Origin: JAIQFL01 sp035295745
GTDB taxonomy: Bacteria > Acidobacteriota > Terriglobia > Bryobacterales > Bryobacteraceae
DNA length: 64,000 nucleotides
Direction: 5' to 3'
Assembly: GCA_035295745.1 (NCBI GenBank)
Contig: DATGIL010000083.1
Location: 1-64,000 of the forward strand
Below the pieces are notes generated by a model that worked only from the letters and a program-made list of their open reading frames with translations, searched no databases and had not been told where the DNA came from. Below are positions 49,896 through 58,818 of the stretch, piece by piece. Numbering within the stretch: position 1 is the stretch's first letter; each line of letters starts with the position of its first letter. The position numbers were made by a program, and so were the translations under genes.

Positions 49896-50579
49896 ATGGA
49901 CTGGCAAGCCATCGGCCTGAGCGTCAAATTGTCCTTCTCCACCACCCTCATCCTGCTCGCTTTGGGTCTGCCGCTGGCGTACTGGCTTACTTTTTCCCAG
50001 CGCCGTTGGAAGTTTCTCGTGGAGGCGGTGGTGGCGCTGCCGCTGGTGCTGCCGCCGACGGTGCTCGGCTTCTACATCCTGCTGGCGATTGGGCCACGGA
50101 GTCCGATTGGCGCTTTGTACGCCAGGTTTACGGGAGGAATGCTGCCCTTCAGCTTTCAGGGACTGCTGCTGGCGTCAGTATTGTATAGCCTGCCCTTCAC
50201 GGTACAGCCGGTCGCAGCCGCCTTCGCCGCGGTCGACGTGCGGTTGCTGGAGGCTTCGTGGTGTCTGGGAGTCTCGCGGCGCGCCACCTTTCGACGCGTA
50301 CTGGTGCCGCTGGCGCTCCCTGGGATCGCCACCGGCGCGATTCTGAGCTTTGCTCACACCATGGGAGAATTTGGCGTGGTCCTGATGGTGGGAGGAAATA
50401 TCGCGGGCATCACGCGGACCGTATCGATCTCCATCTACGACCAGGTGCAGGCGCTCAACTATCGGGCGGCCACCCTGACATCGCTCTTCCTGTTGGGCTT
50501 CTCCTTCACCGTTCTGGTGTTCATTTACGGATTGCAGCGAACGGCGTGGCCGATCGGGCCGGGACGGAATGTCCACTGA
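49896..50579 (+). CDS. modB: Molybdate ABC transporter permease
   Basis: A 227-aa permease with about six helices. N-terminal GLSVKLSFSTTLILLALGLP; LPLVLPPTVLGFYILLAI; the EAA-type coupling loop is EASWCLGVSRRATFRRVLVP; then GIATGAILSFAHTMGEFGVV, typical of ModB. It forms the translocation channel as a homodimer with ModC. It starts one base after the modA stop and overlaps modC by 11 nt. Confidence 0.95.
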   Translation: MDWQAIGLSVKLSFSTTLILLALGLPLAYWLTFSQRRWKFLVEAVVALPLVLPPTVLGFYILLAIGPRSPIGALYARFTGGMLPFSFQGLLLASVLYSLPFTVQPVAAAFAAVDVRLLEASWCLGVSRRATFRRVLVPLALPGIATGAILSFAHTMGEFGVVLMVGGNIAGITRTVSISIYDQVQALNYRAATLTSLFLLGFSFTVLVFIYGLQRTAWPIGPGRNVH

Positions 50580-51657
50580 ACTGATCTGCCGCTGTGCCAA
50601 GCGTTTCCGATCGGGATTCGGGATCGACGCGGAGCTGCAGATTCCCATGGACCGGTCTCCGGTCACGATCCTGTTCGGCCCGTCCGGTTCCGGCAAGACC
50701 AGCGTGCTGCGTTTGTTGGCAGGACTGGAGCGGCCCGACACGGGGTTGATTGCGTTCCGCGGGCGCGACTGGTTCGACGCCGGCCGTGGCATCGACCTTC
50801 CGCCGCAACAACGGCGTGCTGCCTTTCTTTTTCAGGACTACGCGCTGTTTCCCCATCTTACGGTGGCGGCGAACGTCGCTTACGCAGCGCGTCCCGAAAG
50901 GTCGCGAGAATTGCTGAAGGCTTTCGGACTGGCGGACCTGGCGACTCGCAAGCCCCGGGCAATCTCGGGAGGACAGCAGCAGCGCGTGGCGCTAGCCCGT
51001 GCATTGGCATCCGACCCGGCCCTGCTCTTGCTCGACGAGCCGCTCTCGGCGCTGGATGCGCCTACGCGCACGTGGATGCGCTATGAACTGCGCCGCATGC
51101 TGCAGACAGGCAGGGTCCCGGCGCTGGTGGTGACACACGATCGCATGGAGGCACTCGCGTTGGGCGATTGGATGTCGGTGATTGTGGACGGGCGAATCCG
51201 GCAGACCGGTCCGATTCAGGAGATCTTCCGCAAGCCGGCAGATGCGCAGGTGGCGGCTTCGGTGGGAGTGGAGAACGTGCTGCCCGCGCGAATCGTCGCG
51301 CAGGCAGATGGCCTCGTGACTATTCAGGTAGGCACATCGACGCTACAGTCTGCCGATTCCGGTGCGGTGCCGTCCCAGGCCGCGGCGATACCGGTCTACG
51401 CATGCATCCGCGCGGAGGATGTCACGCTGACGAGCGAACCGCCGCATGCGTCGAGTGCACGGAATCGCATTGCAGGCAGAGTGCTGCTGGTGAGCCCGGA
51501 AGGTCCGCTGGCGCGTGTGGAGCTGGATTGCGGGTTCCCTCTGATGGCGGTAATTACGGCGCAATCCGCGAACGAATTACAACTCCGCCCGGAAGACCAC
51601 GTGAGCGCGATGATCAAGGCGACCGCGGTTCATTTGACGATGGGAGCTGGAACATAA
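50569..51657 (+). CDS. modC: Molybdate ABC transporter ATPase
   Basis: A 362-aa ATPase. Walker A GPSGSGKTSVLR, Q loop FLFQDYALFPHLTV, signature AISGGQQQRVALARALA, Walker B LLLLDEPLSALD, H loop VVTHDRMEAL. The C-terminal 120 residues carry TOBE/MOP-type domains (RIVAQADGLVTIQVG and AVITAQSANELQLRPED) that can sense the oxyanion. It powers molybdate import with ModB. Translation is coupled to modB by the 11-nt overlap. Confidence 0.95.
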   Translation: MSTELICRCAKRFRSGFGIDAELQIPMDRSPVTILFGPSGSGKTSVLRLLAGLERPDTGLIAFRGRDWFDAGRGIDLPPQQRRAAFLFQDYALFPHLTVAANVAYAARPERSRELLKAFGLADLATRKPRAISGGQQQRVALARALASDPALLLLDEPLSALDAPTRTWMRYELRRMLQTGRVPALVVTHDRMEALALGDWMSVIVDGRIRQTGPIQEIFRKPADAQVAASVGVENVLPARIVAQADGLVTIQVGTSTLQSADSGAVPSQAAAIPVYACIRAEDVTLTSEPPHASSARNRIAGRVLLVSPEGPLARVELDCGFPLMAVITAQSANELQLRPEDHVSAMIKATAVHLTMGAGT

Positions 51658-51664
51658 TGGTCGC

Positions 51665-52465
51665 ATGGGAAAGCGACGCAGGCTGGACGGTGAACACGCA
51701 AAGGCGGGACTTCGGCCGGATGTGCTGGAGGCAATCGAACGGCTTTGGCCAGGCGGGATCGTGGAAATAAACTTCGATTCCGACGAGTCGTACTTCCGCG
51801 AGATTGAGCTGGAACTCACTGAGGCGCTGCGAAAAATCCCGAAAGCGGAGGTGATTGAGAACGGGGAGTACACGGGCGATCCAGTTTGGTACGAGGGTTC
51901 GGATCGGGACGAAGACCCGCCCGAGGGATACGACGCAAAATGGTCCTATCATGAATACTTTCTAAGTCCGGACGGCGAAGCCTTCGAGTATGCGATCAAA
52001 AGACAGGAAATCGTGGAACCGCCGGAATTCGAGAGCGAAGAGGAGTGCGAAGAGTATTACAAGGATCCGGAGCTAGTCACAACTATTCACTACGAGAACA
52101 TCGGGTGGCGGACCCGGGTGTCGCTGCTGGCGCCATTCGCGGAAATCTGTTTCGACGATGGATCCCAGATCACGGACGAAGATCCGCAGGAGGAGTACGA
52201 TGCTGGAACGCCATACGAGTCCGATTGGCGTAAGTCACTAGAGGAGTTCCGTACGAGGAAAGGTGAGGCGGCCTACGAGGCGCTAATTGAACTTCATGCC
52301 AAGATTCTGGCGGTTCTGGAGAAGCATGACTTCGTCTTTCTTCCCTACGAAGAGTGCGAAAAAAGAGTGCCCTGGCTGCGCGGCAGTATCGAGACCAATC
52401 TGGGGATGAAGGAGAACGGCGTGAACGTTCGCGACGCCTTCTTTTTTGAGGAACCCGAAGTATGA
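51665..52465 (+). CDS. Acidic conserved hypothetical protein
   Basis: A 266-aa protein whose function I do not recognise. It is strongly acidic, with runs such as EFESEEECEEYYKDPE and DGSQITDEDPQEEYDAG, and aromatic-rich. No signal or membrane helix; N-terminus basic (MGKRRRLDG). It starts 8 nt behind modC and ends overlapping the MetE-like gene by ATGA, so it belongs to the same transcription unit. Its acidity suggests binding to basic proteins or metal, which is inference. Confidence 0.7.
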   Translation: MGKRRRLDGEHAKAGLRPDVLEAIERLWPGGIVEINFDSDESYFREIELELTEALRKIPKAEVIENGEYTGDPVWYEGSDRDEDPPEGYDAKWSYHEYFLSPDGEAFEYAIKRQEIVEPPEFESEEECEEYYKDPELVTTIHYENIGWRTRVSLLAPFAEICFDDGSQITDEDPQEEYDAGTPYESDWRKSLEEFRTRKGEAAYEALIELHAKILAVLEKHDFVFLPYEECEKRVPWLRGSIETNLGMKENGVNVRDAFFFEEPEV

Positions 52466-53481
52466 GCGGGGGCTTCGGAGAACCTGCAATTTTGACGACG
52501 ACCGTGGGGTCGTACCCGACACCGGATTGGCTGGCAGCGCTGCCCGGCGAACAGGCGCGCCTCGATGCCACGCGCGTAGTCTTCGATATCCAGCGACAGG
52601 CTGGAATCGACCTGCCGACCGATGGTGAGTTGTACCGTTTCGACAGCAATCATCCCGACACCAACGGAATGATCGAGTACTTTCTTCGGCCCATGGCGGG
52701 CGTGCGAACCGAGGTGGGGCGGAGCGATCACGAAGCGTACGCGCGCCTGAGCGCGATGCAGTATCGCCGCAAGCCTGCGGGCGTGGTGGAGGCGATGATC
52801 GGCGAGGGATCGCTCAATCTCCTGGCCGACTGCCAACTCGCGGCGAGCGTAGCGGGAGGGCGCTTCAAATTCACGGTCACGAGTCCCTACATGCTTGCCA
52901 GGACGCTGCTGGACCGGCATTACGGTAATTTCGACGATCTGTTGATGGCCGTCGCCGGTGTGATGGCCGATCAAGTCGCGGGTCTGCCGTGCGACTGCCT
53001 GCAGGTGGATGAAGCCAACATTCCCGGAAATCCGGCGCATGGGCCGGTTGCCGCGGCGGCCATCAATCGCGTGCTCGACGCGTTTTCCGGAAAGCGCGCG
53101 GTCCATCTTTGTTTCGGCAACTACGGCGGACAGACGATCCAGAAGGGCGACTGGCGGGCGCTCACCGATTTTCTGAACTGCCTGCATGCCGACCACCTGG
53201 TATTGGAACTGGCGCATCGTCCGGCGACCGATCTGGAGGCGCTGCGAGATGTCGATCCACGCCTCCGTCTGGGAATCGGGGTGGTGGACGTGAAGATCAA
53301 TCACGTGGAAACTGCTGAAGAGATTGCCTCGGCTCTGGAGCGCGCCGGGCGTGTGTTGGGGGCGGGCCGGATCGGTTGGATTCATCCCGATTGCGGCCTG
53401 TGGATGCTCAAACGATCGGTGGCGGATCGCAAGATCGCCGCACTGGCAAAGGGTCGCGACCTGTACCTGGGGCGCTCATGA
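52462..53481 (+). CDS. MetE C-terminal-like (cobalamin-independent methionine synthase family) protein
   Basis: A 339-aa protein matching the catalytic barrel of MetE: ILTTTVGSYPTPDWLAALPG at the start, GIDLPTDGELYRFDSNHPDT, VTSPYMLARTLLDRHYGNFD, LQVDEANIPGNPA, zinc-ligand candidates His/Cys in AVHLCFGNYGG, Glu in LVLELAHRP and Cys in IHPDCGLWML. Full-length MetE is about 750 aa with an N-terminal duplicate; stand-alone C-terminal proteins use other methyl donors or substrates. The product is not certain to be methionine. ATGA overlaps couple it to the acidic protein before and the propeller protein after. Confidence 0.85.
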   Translation: MSGGFGEPAILTTTVGSYPTPDWLAALPGEQARLDATRVVFDIQRQAGIDLPTDGELYRFDSNHPDTNGMIEYFLRPMAGVRTEVGRSDHEAYARLSAMQYRRKPAGVVEAMIGEGSLNLLADCQLAASVAGGRFKFTVTSPYMLARTLLDRHYGNFDDLLMAVAGVMADQVAGLPCDCLQVDEANIPGNPAHGPVAAAAINRVLDAFSGKRAVHLCFGNYGGQTIQKGDWRALTDFLNCLHADHLVLELAHRPATDLEALRDVDPRLRLGIGVVDVKINHVETAEEIASALERAGRVLGAGRIGWIHPDCGLWMLKRSVADRKIAALAKGRDLYLGRS

Positions 53482-54542
53482 TCGCCTTGCGCGATCGTGC
53501 TACCGGAGCGCAGGTCTGGCAGGTGACCGAAGGCCCAGCGATCAGCCATCCCAGCTACTTTCTGCAGAGCTCGTTCTTTCCCGGCGGCCGCGAGATGTTC
53601 TTCACATCGTATCGGACGGGTACGGCACAATTGTTTGAGGCTTCGCTCGATTCAGGCGAATTGCGGCAGATCACGGAAGGCGCGCCGGTGCATCCTTTCT
53701 CGGCGGCTTTACATCCCGATGGGGAGACGCTAGTGTTCACTCGCGGCGGAGGATTGTGGGCGATTCGGCGGGAGTCCGGGGAAGAGCGTCTGATCGCGGA
53801 ATTTCGCGGGGCAGAGTTAGGCGAGTGTTCGATCAGCCGCGATGGCGGTTGGCTCACGGCGGCGTTCAAAGCGGGCTCGGGATCCGGACTGGTCGCCGGC
53901 CGCTTCGCCGGGTCGTCGTGGCTCACGATTCCGTTTCCTCGAACAGTGATCCATCCGCAGTTTCATCCGCTGGAGCCGGAGTGGATCGAATTCGCGGGGG
54001 ATCCGGCGCCGCGCATGCACCGCGTTCGACGCGATGGCACCGGCATGGAGTGCCTCTACCAGCACGGCAATGACGAGTTTCTGGTGCACGAGACTTTTCT
54101 GGGGGAGACTGGGGACTTGGTCTTTACGGTGTGGCCCCGTGCCCTCTGCCGCATGGATTGGACCACGCGCGCGATTCGCAGCATCGTGGAATACAATGCG
54201 TGGCACATCTCGCCTGACCGAAAGGGCGAGCGGGTGTTGTGCGACACCAACCATCCGGATGAGGGATTGCAGATCATCAATGTTGCCACGGGGGCGCGCC
54301 GGCAACTCTGTCTGAGCGAATCGAGCAATCGGGGAACGCAGTGGCGCCAGTCGCGCTACGCCTTGGCTGAAGATTTCGCGCAGGCCAGGAATACATTGAG
54401 CTGGATGGAGAACGCGGCGGACACGGTATACGGGCCGCAGTGGAGCCACCCGCATCCTTCTTGGTCGACGGATGAAAGCAGAGTGGCGTTTGCAAGTGAT
54501 CGGACGGGAACTGCTCAAGTGTACGTGGTGATGGTGGCTTGA
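53478..54542 (+). CDS. Oligogalacturonate-lyase/TolB-like beta-propeller protein
   Basis: A 354-aa protein with seven or so WD/PD40-type blades: SHPSYFLQSSFFPGGREMFF, FTSYRTGTAQLFEASL, HPDGETLVFTRGGGLWAI, HISPDRKGERVLCDTNHPDE and HPHPSWSTDESRVAFASDRT. The blade pattern matches the oligogalacturonate lyase family and TolB. The His residues in the blades could bind metal as in the lyase, but no complete site is evident. No signal peptide, so cytoplasmic. The start overlaps the MetE-like stop (ATGA), placing it in the same coupled unit. Its role in that unit is unknown. Confidence 0.75.
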   Translation: MIALRDRATGAQVWQVTEGPAISHPSYFLQSSFFPGGREMFFTSYRTGTAQLFEASLDSGELRQITEGAPVHPFSAALHPDGETLVFTRGGGLWAIRRESGEERLIAEFRGAELGECSISRDGGWLTAAFKAGSGSGLVAGRFAGSSWLTIPFPRTVIHPQFHPLEPEWIEFAGDPAPRMHRVRRDGTGMECLYQHGNDEFLVHETFLGETGDLVFTVWPRALCRMDWTTRAIRSIVEYNAWHISPDRKGERVLCDTNHPDEGLQIINVATGARRQLCLSESSNRGTQWRQSRYALAEDFAQARNTLSWMENAADTVYGPQWSHPHPSWSTDESRVAFASDRTGTAQVYVVMVA

Positions 54543-54575
54543 ATGGCGAAGGGTGTGGGAAGGGTGGAGGACGAA

Positions 54576-54610
54576 GACGCTTGCTTACGCGCGCGGCTCG
54601 CAAGTGCGGA
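54576..54610 (+). repeat. Element fragment (left end)
   Basis: GACGCTTGCTTACGCGCGCG then GCTCGCAAGTGCGGA is the left half of the dispersed element, between the propeller gene and the convergent TonB-fusion gene. Confidence 0.75.
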
Positions 54611-54631
54611 ACGGCTCGCGAAATGCCAAAA

Positions 54632-54661
54632 GGGTGCGGCAAGCTTAAGCTCACCGCACCC
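54632..54661 (-). terminator. Terminator of the JAMM-TonB fusion gene
   Basis: GGGTGCGG (54632-54639) pairs with CCGCACCC (54654-54661) over a 14-nt loop that is itself self-complementary (AAGCTTAAGCT). On the minus strand TTTTGGC follows the stem, as in an intrinsic terminator for the gene ending at 54688. It could also act on the convergent propeller gene. Confidence 0.65.
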
Positions 54662-54687
54662 CGTGGGAGGACAATGTGCGCGGACGA

Positions 54688-57036
54688 CTAGCGGTCGCCG
54701 CCGAGGAAGTTGACGAATACCTGGGTCTGCGATTCTACCGGTACGCCATTCAGCATGGTGGGTTTGTAACGCCACTGCATCACGGCGTCGCTGGCGGCCT
54801 TCAGGAGCATCGGGGGGCCCTTCACTACTTTGACTGCCTTCACCTTGCCGTCTGCCCCGATGGTGGCAACGAGTTCGACAATTCCCTTCGCTCCGGTTTC
54901 GCGGGCGAGCTTGGGATATTCAGGGTCCTTCTTGCTAACCAACTGCGCCTGTACGAGGTTTCCACCCGGGGTCGACTTGGTCGCGGTGGGAGTGCTGCTG
55001 GTGGTAGTCGCGGCCGGCGGTGCCGGTGCCGGTGTAGCAGGTTTCGGCGCGACCGGGGCGCTGACGGAGTTCATGTTCAGTCCGGTGACAGAGGACGGGC
55101 CGGCTGGCGCGCCACTGCTCAGGCTCGGAGCATCGGGCAGATCCGCGGGATTCGTCGGGTGCAATCTGGCCGAGAGAGTCGGGGCTTGGAAGGCCTTCAG
55201 AGGCCGCTCAGGCGTCTTGGGGGCATCTTCCGGAGCCGGAGTGTTGGTGGCCGCGTTGTTTGGCTGGCCGGCAGTCGGCTGATTCGGAGTAGTGCTGTTG
55301 GGTGTATTCGGAGCCGGCGTGTTGTTTGCCGGAGTTGGAGTCTTGGAGTTGGCCGGCGTATTGGGCGTCGCGGGATTGGCAGCGGCCTGCTGCGGCGCAC
55401 CAGAATCGGGCGTCAGCGGAGACGGACGCGTACGCAGGACACGAACCGACTCGCTGGCGGTCTTTTCGTTGTTGCGTCCGGTGACTTCCATGCGGAAGAT
55501 CACGTCGGAAGTGGCCGGTGAGTAGCTGATGCTGCCGTTGCGAAGCTGGGCCAAGTCCATTTCAACGTTCTCATGCTGGTCGCCATCGGAGATGACGAGC
55601 ACTGCGTGAGTGGCGGTGCGAATGGCATCGGAGTCCCGATTCCAGGTCAACAGAATCTCTCCGGCGGTTCTTTCGACGCGGAGGGAAAGGGCTGAGGTGT
55701 CCTGAGTAGCCGGGGTTGTTTTGTGGTGGAAGAAGCCGGGGTAGATGAACCCGGCGATCAACAGAATGACGGCGGCGACGACACCGACGCCCATCCAAAG
55801 GAGCTTCTTGCTGCCCTGCGGTTCGGGCTCGGGAATGACAACCGCAGCGACCGGTGCCGCCGCGACCTTCGCAGCCGGCTTCTCTTCGAACTTCGGTCTG
55901 GCCGGTTCTTCGACCTTGGGCTTGACTGCGGCTTTTTCCTCTACCTTGGGTTTTGATGCAGGAGCTTTGTCTTCGGTCTTCGGCTTCGCGGCGCCCTTGT
56001 CCTCGACTTTTGGCTTGGCCGTCTTGTCCTCAACCGAAGGCTTGACGGCGGCTTTCTCTTCCGTTTTCGCCTTAACGACGGGCTTATCTTCGACCTTTGG
56101 CTTGGACGCCTTATCGTCCACCTGCGGCTTCGGCTTTTCCTCAACCGTAGGCTTGGGTTTCTCCTGCACTTGCGGCGCGGCGGCCTGTGGCGGCGTGCCG
56201 GGCGCCTGCGGGGCCTTCGGAGCGGGCTGGGGTGGCTCGACAACCGGTGGCGCCGGCGCGACGGCGGAAGCTTGCGTTACAGGTGCTTCCTCCGCCGCAG
56301 CCGATTCCGAAGGTAATGTCATCGAAGGCGTGTCGCGCCGGGACGCGATCGGCACAATCTGTCCACGAACAGTAGCCTTGGAGGCGGAAGTCGAAGCTGC
56401 GGGAGCGGCCGGAGCGGGACTAGCTGCTTTGGTTTCGGGAGCTTCTGCCGGCTTTTCGCTCGACAACAGAGACGAACGGAAAGGGAACTCCAAGAGGCTC
56501 GTATCACTCGGGAATACACCATTCTCACGCATAAAGATGCCGGCCGTGCTTGCTTTGGTGGCGAAGGGCCGGATCAGGAGCGCGATCTGGTAGGATTCTT
56601 TGAAACGGGCGTCGAGGAAGGCGAGATCATCCGCATCGAGCGACAGGGTCTTGCGGGTGTGACTGCGGAACATGCCGACCACCGTGAGAGGGCTCGCGGT
56701 GCCGCGTTGCTGGATGGCGCGATCAAACCGCGCCATGTCGGCTTCCGCCAGGCGATATAAGGGGCCGCGGCTATAGTCGCACGAGATCAGCTCGAACTCT
56801 TCGATTGTCACTACCGCGGGCTGTCCCGCGTTGACAGTGCCGAACAATAACCCGCCGATCTCCGATCCGCGGGAACTGAGCGAACGAAAATTCTCGACGG
56901 CTTCGTGCTCAAGCCGGTCGATTACGGGGAAGGGTATTCGCACGCTGACTGGCTTCTGTGGAATCGCCCAGGTGTAACTCGGTCCCATGGAAGACTGCAG
57001 TTCGAATAATGCTGCGCGCGCTGTCGACTCGGTCAT
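54688..57036 (-). CDS. JAMM/MPN-like, TM, TonB C-terminal fusion protein
   Basis: A 782-aa protein with an unusual domain order. Residues 30-172 resemble an MPN/JAB fold: RGSEIGGLLFGTV (Glu59), VVGMFRSHTRKTLSLDADD (Arg124-Ser-His126, then Ser132, Asp134/136). The JAMM first His is Arg, so zinc hydrolysis is unlikely. A 230-residue Pro/Lys/Glu-rich linker with repeated KPKVEEK/KVEDK units leads to one transmembrane helix (about 414-434). A fibronectin-like domain (about 450-545) and a second Pro/Thr-rich linker precede the TonB C-terminal domain (about 700-782): DPEYPKLARETGAKGIVELV, GADGKVKAVKVVKGPPMLLK and VMQWRYKPTMLNGVPV. The C-terminus would lie in the periplasm and touch outer-membrane receptors. 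No ExbB/ExbD is adjacent. Confidence 0.82.
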   Translation of the reverse strand: MTESTARAALFELQSSMGPSYTWAIPQKPVSVRIPFPVIDRLEHEAVENFRSLSSRGSEIGGLLFGTVNAGQPAVVTIEEFELISCDYSRGPLYRLAEADMARFDRAIQQRGTASPLTVVGMFRSHTRKTLSLDADDLAFLDARFKESYQIALLIRPFATKASTAGIFMRENGVFPSDTSLLEFPFRSSLLSSEKPAEAPETKAASPAPAAPAASTSASKATVRGQIVPIASRRDTPSMTLPSESAAAEEAPVTQASAVAPAPPVVEPPQPAPKAPQAPGTPPQAAAPQVQEKPKPTVEEKPKPQVDDKASKPKVEDKPVVKAKTEEKAAVKPSVEDKTAKPKVEDKGAAKPKTEDKAPASKPKVEEKAAVKPKVEEPARPKFEEKPAAKVAAAPVAAVVIPEPEPQGSKKLLWMGVGVVAAVILLIAGFIYPGFFHHKTTPATQDTSALSLRVERTAGEILLTWNRDSDAIRTATHAVLVISDGDQHENVEMDLAQLRNGSISYSPATSDVIFRMEVTGRNNEKTASESVRVLRTRPSPLTPDSGAPQQAAANPATPNTPANSKTPTPANNTPAPNTPNSTTPNQPTAGQPNNAATNTPAPEDAPKTPERPLKAFQAPTLSARLHPTNPADLPDAPSLSSGAPAGPSSVTGLNMNSVSAPVAPKPATPAPAPPAATTTSSTPTATKSTPGGNLVQAQLVSKKDPEYPKLARETGAKGIVELVATIGADGKVKAVKVVKGPPMLLKAASDAVMQWRYKPTMLNGVPVESQTQVFVNFLGGDR

Positions 57037-57273
57037 CGATTGTCCTCTTACTCGGCCTCATGAGAGAGCCGCTTTCAGGCACGATTTTACACGATATTTT
57101 TGGGGTAATTCCAGTAATTTCCCGACGAATTAGCCAAAATTAGCAATAATTCTGGCCATCGCGTACCTGTTCATTACAAAGGTATATAGAGTAGTACTTA
57201 CCTTGGATAGCGAGTGGATACTGCCTGCATGCATTCTAGCAATTTGCAATTTAAAACCGTACAATTACCGAAA

Positions 57274-58818
57274 ATGAGCGCGAGAACTTGTCTGCTCTGC
57301 GGCAAGGCGCTGAGCAGAATTTGGGTTGGCGCGGGCGAGGATTTCTGCTCACGCGAACACCGCAATCAATATCGGCTGCGTCGCGGCATGGACCGCCTGC
57401 AGGAGGCAAGCAAAGTTGCCAGCCTGATGCGGCGCCGCGAGAATCCAAAGGCGATTCCGTTCTTGTATTGTGAGGGCAACGTCGAGGCTCGCACCGCGGA
57501 CCAGTCACAAATCCGGTTCTCGGCAAATCAAACTTCTCTACAGTTGCCAGTTAGTAAATGGTCGGCCTCGGTACAGACTCCAGGCTCGCGCAGTTACATT
57601 TCTCATTATCAAATGCCAATTTCCGAGGGAACCCCACGGGAATTCGGCATCCCGCGGCCAAAAAAGGCGAGAGTCATTTTACATGAGCGGGCGCGCGAAG
57701 TAGAAGCCGCCGGGACGAATTATCAGGAGCGGATCAAACGCCCGCTCGAGGTACAAGGTTCGGCCAAGAGCGGGCACGCGTTGCGCGTATCGTCGGGCGC
57801 GGGATTCAGAGTCCCGGCGATGCAATCGCTCGATTTTCATCCGGCGGCTCACCGCCCCGCGATAATCTGGCCGAGCCGTCTGCATGGGGGAATGGTCAGC
57901 AGGCTGGACCGGCCGGCGACCCAGAATGTACCGGCGGTGCGGTTCCACCTTCCGCACGTGGAATTGCCGTCCACCCACGTTAGCGTTCGCGCCACCGGAA
58001 TCTCGGCGCGCGGCCCGATTGTCTACAGAAGGAAGTTACTTGAATCGGTGGACCCCGAGGTCAGGGCGGCTCACGAGATCTGGACGAATTGGGAGCAGGC
58101 GGCACCCCGTCCCATCCCTCACGCAGGCAGAAACGGAGCGGCGCCGCAATTCGTGCGGTTGAAGCAGGACCGCATGGGTAGCGAAGCTTCGCCGCACCTG
58201 GTCCTGGTGCCGATCATGCCGGAAGACCGGGCTTTCAGCTATATTCCGCAGATTGTGGTCTCGCCCGCGGGTTTGTCGGGCGTTCCGAAGGTCAGTCTCG
58301 AAGAGCAGTTTGATTCGGGCTTGCGCAACTGGACGGGTGGCGTGGACGATTGGCTACTGGATGCCGCAGGGGCGCGTACCGGCTCGCTGGCTCTGTTCAA
58401 TCCCACGCTCGATAAGCGCGACTACGAGATGGAATTCCTGGCGCGCATCGACCATCGCAGTGTGACGTGCGCCTTCCGGGCAACCAGTTTGACCGAATAT
58501 CATCTGGCCAAGATTGCAGTTGCGGATGGAGCATTCACCTTTCAGCACGGTGTCAATCTGGGAGGCAATCGGGAATGGTCCGAGCCCGCGCCGATCGGAG
58601 TCGCGTTGAACCGTAAGAACGCGATCACCGTCAAGCTTCGTGCCGTCGGCAGTGAGTTTTCGGTCTCGGTCGACGGGCAGGTGATCGAGACGTGGTCGGA
58701 CAACCGGCTCCCCGCGGGGGGCGTAGGATTTGAGGGCGTTCCGGACGACCGGGCGCGGATTTACTGGGTGAGGCTTTCCCCTCTGGGCAGCCCGGGTAAG
58801 GAGTATTCAAGACGATGA
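57274..58818 (+). CDS. Zinc-ribbon/LamG-like domain protein
   Basis: A 514-aa protein. N-terminal Cys pairs (TCLLCGKALSRIWVGAGEDF then CSREHRNQYR) form a likely zinc ribbon with basic helix RLRRGMDRL. A long low-complexity middle follows. The C-terminal 180 residues contain a LamG/DUF1080-like beta-sandwich: VSLEEQFDSGLRNWTGGVDD, YEMEFLARIDHRSVTCAFRA, EYHLAKIAVADGAFTF and VDGQVIETWSDNRLPAGGVG. No signal peptide is visible at this start; upstream in-frame starts (57214 GTG, 57229 ATG) are possible. TATATA lies near 57183. The gene ends with ATGA shared with the TPR gene, so the two are coupled. Confidence 0.72.
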   Translation: MSARTCLLCGKALSRIWVGAGEDFCSREHRNQYRLRRGMDRLQEASKVASLMRRRENPKAIPFLYCEGNVEARTADQSQIRFSANQTSLQLPVSKWSASVQTPGSRSYISHYQMPISEGTPREFGIPRPKKARVILHERAREVEAAGTNYQERIKRPLEVQGSAKSGHALRVSSGAGFRVPAMQSLDFHPAAHRPAIIWPSRLHGGMVSRLDRPATQNVPAVRFHLPHVELPSTHVSVRATGISARGPIVYRRKLLESVDPEVRAAHEIWTNWEQAAPRPIPHAGRNGAAPQFVRLKQDRMGSEASPHLVLVPIMPEDRAFSYIPQIVVSPAGLSGVPKVSLEEQFDSGLRNWTGGVDDWLLDAAGARTGSLALFNPTLDKRDYEMEFLARIDHRSVTCAFRATSLTEYHLAKIAVADGAFTFQHGVNLGGNREWSEPAPIGVALNRKNAITVKLRAVGSEFSVSVDGQVIETWSDNRLPAGGVGFEGVPDDRARIYWVRLSPLGSPGKEYSRR

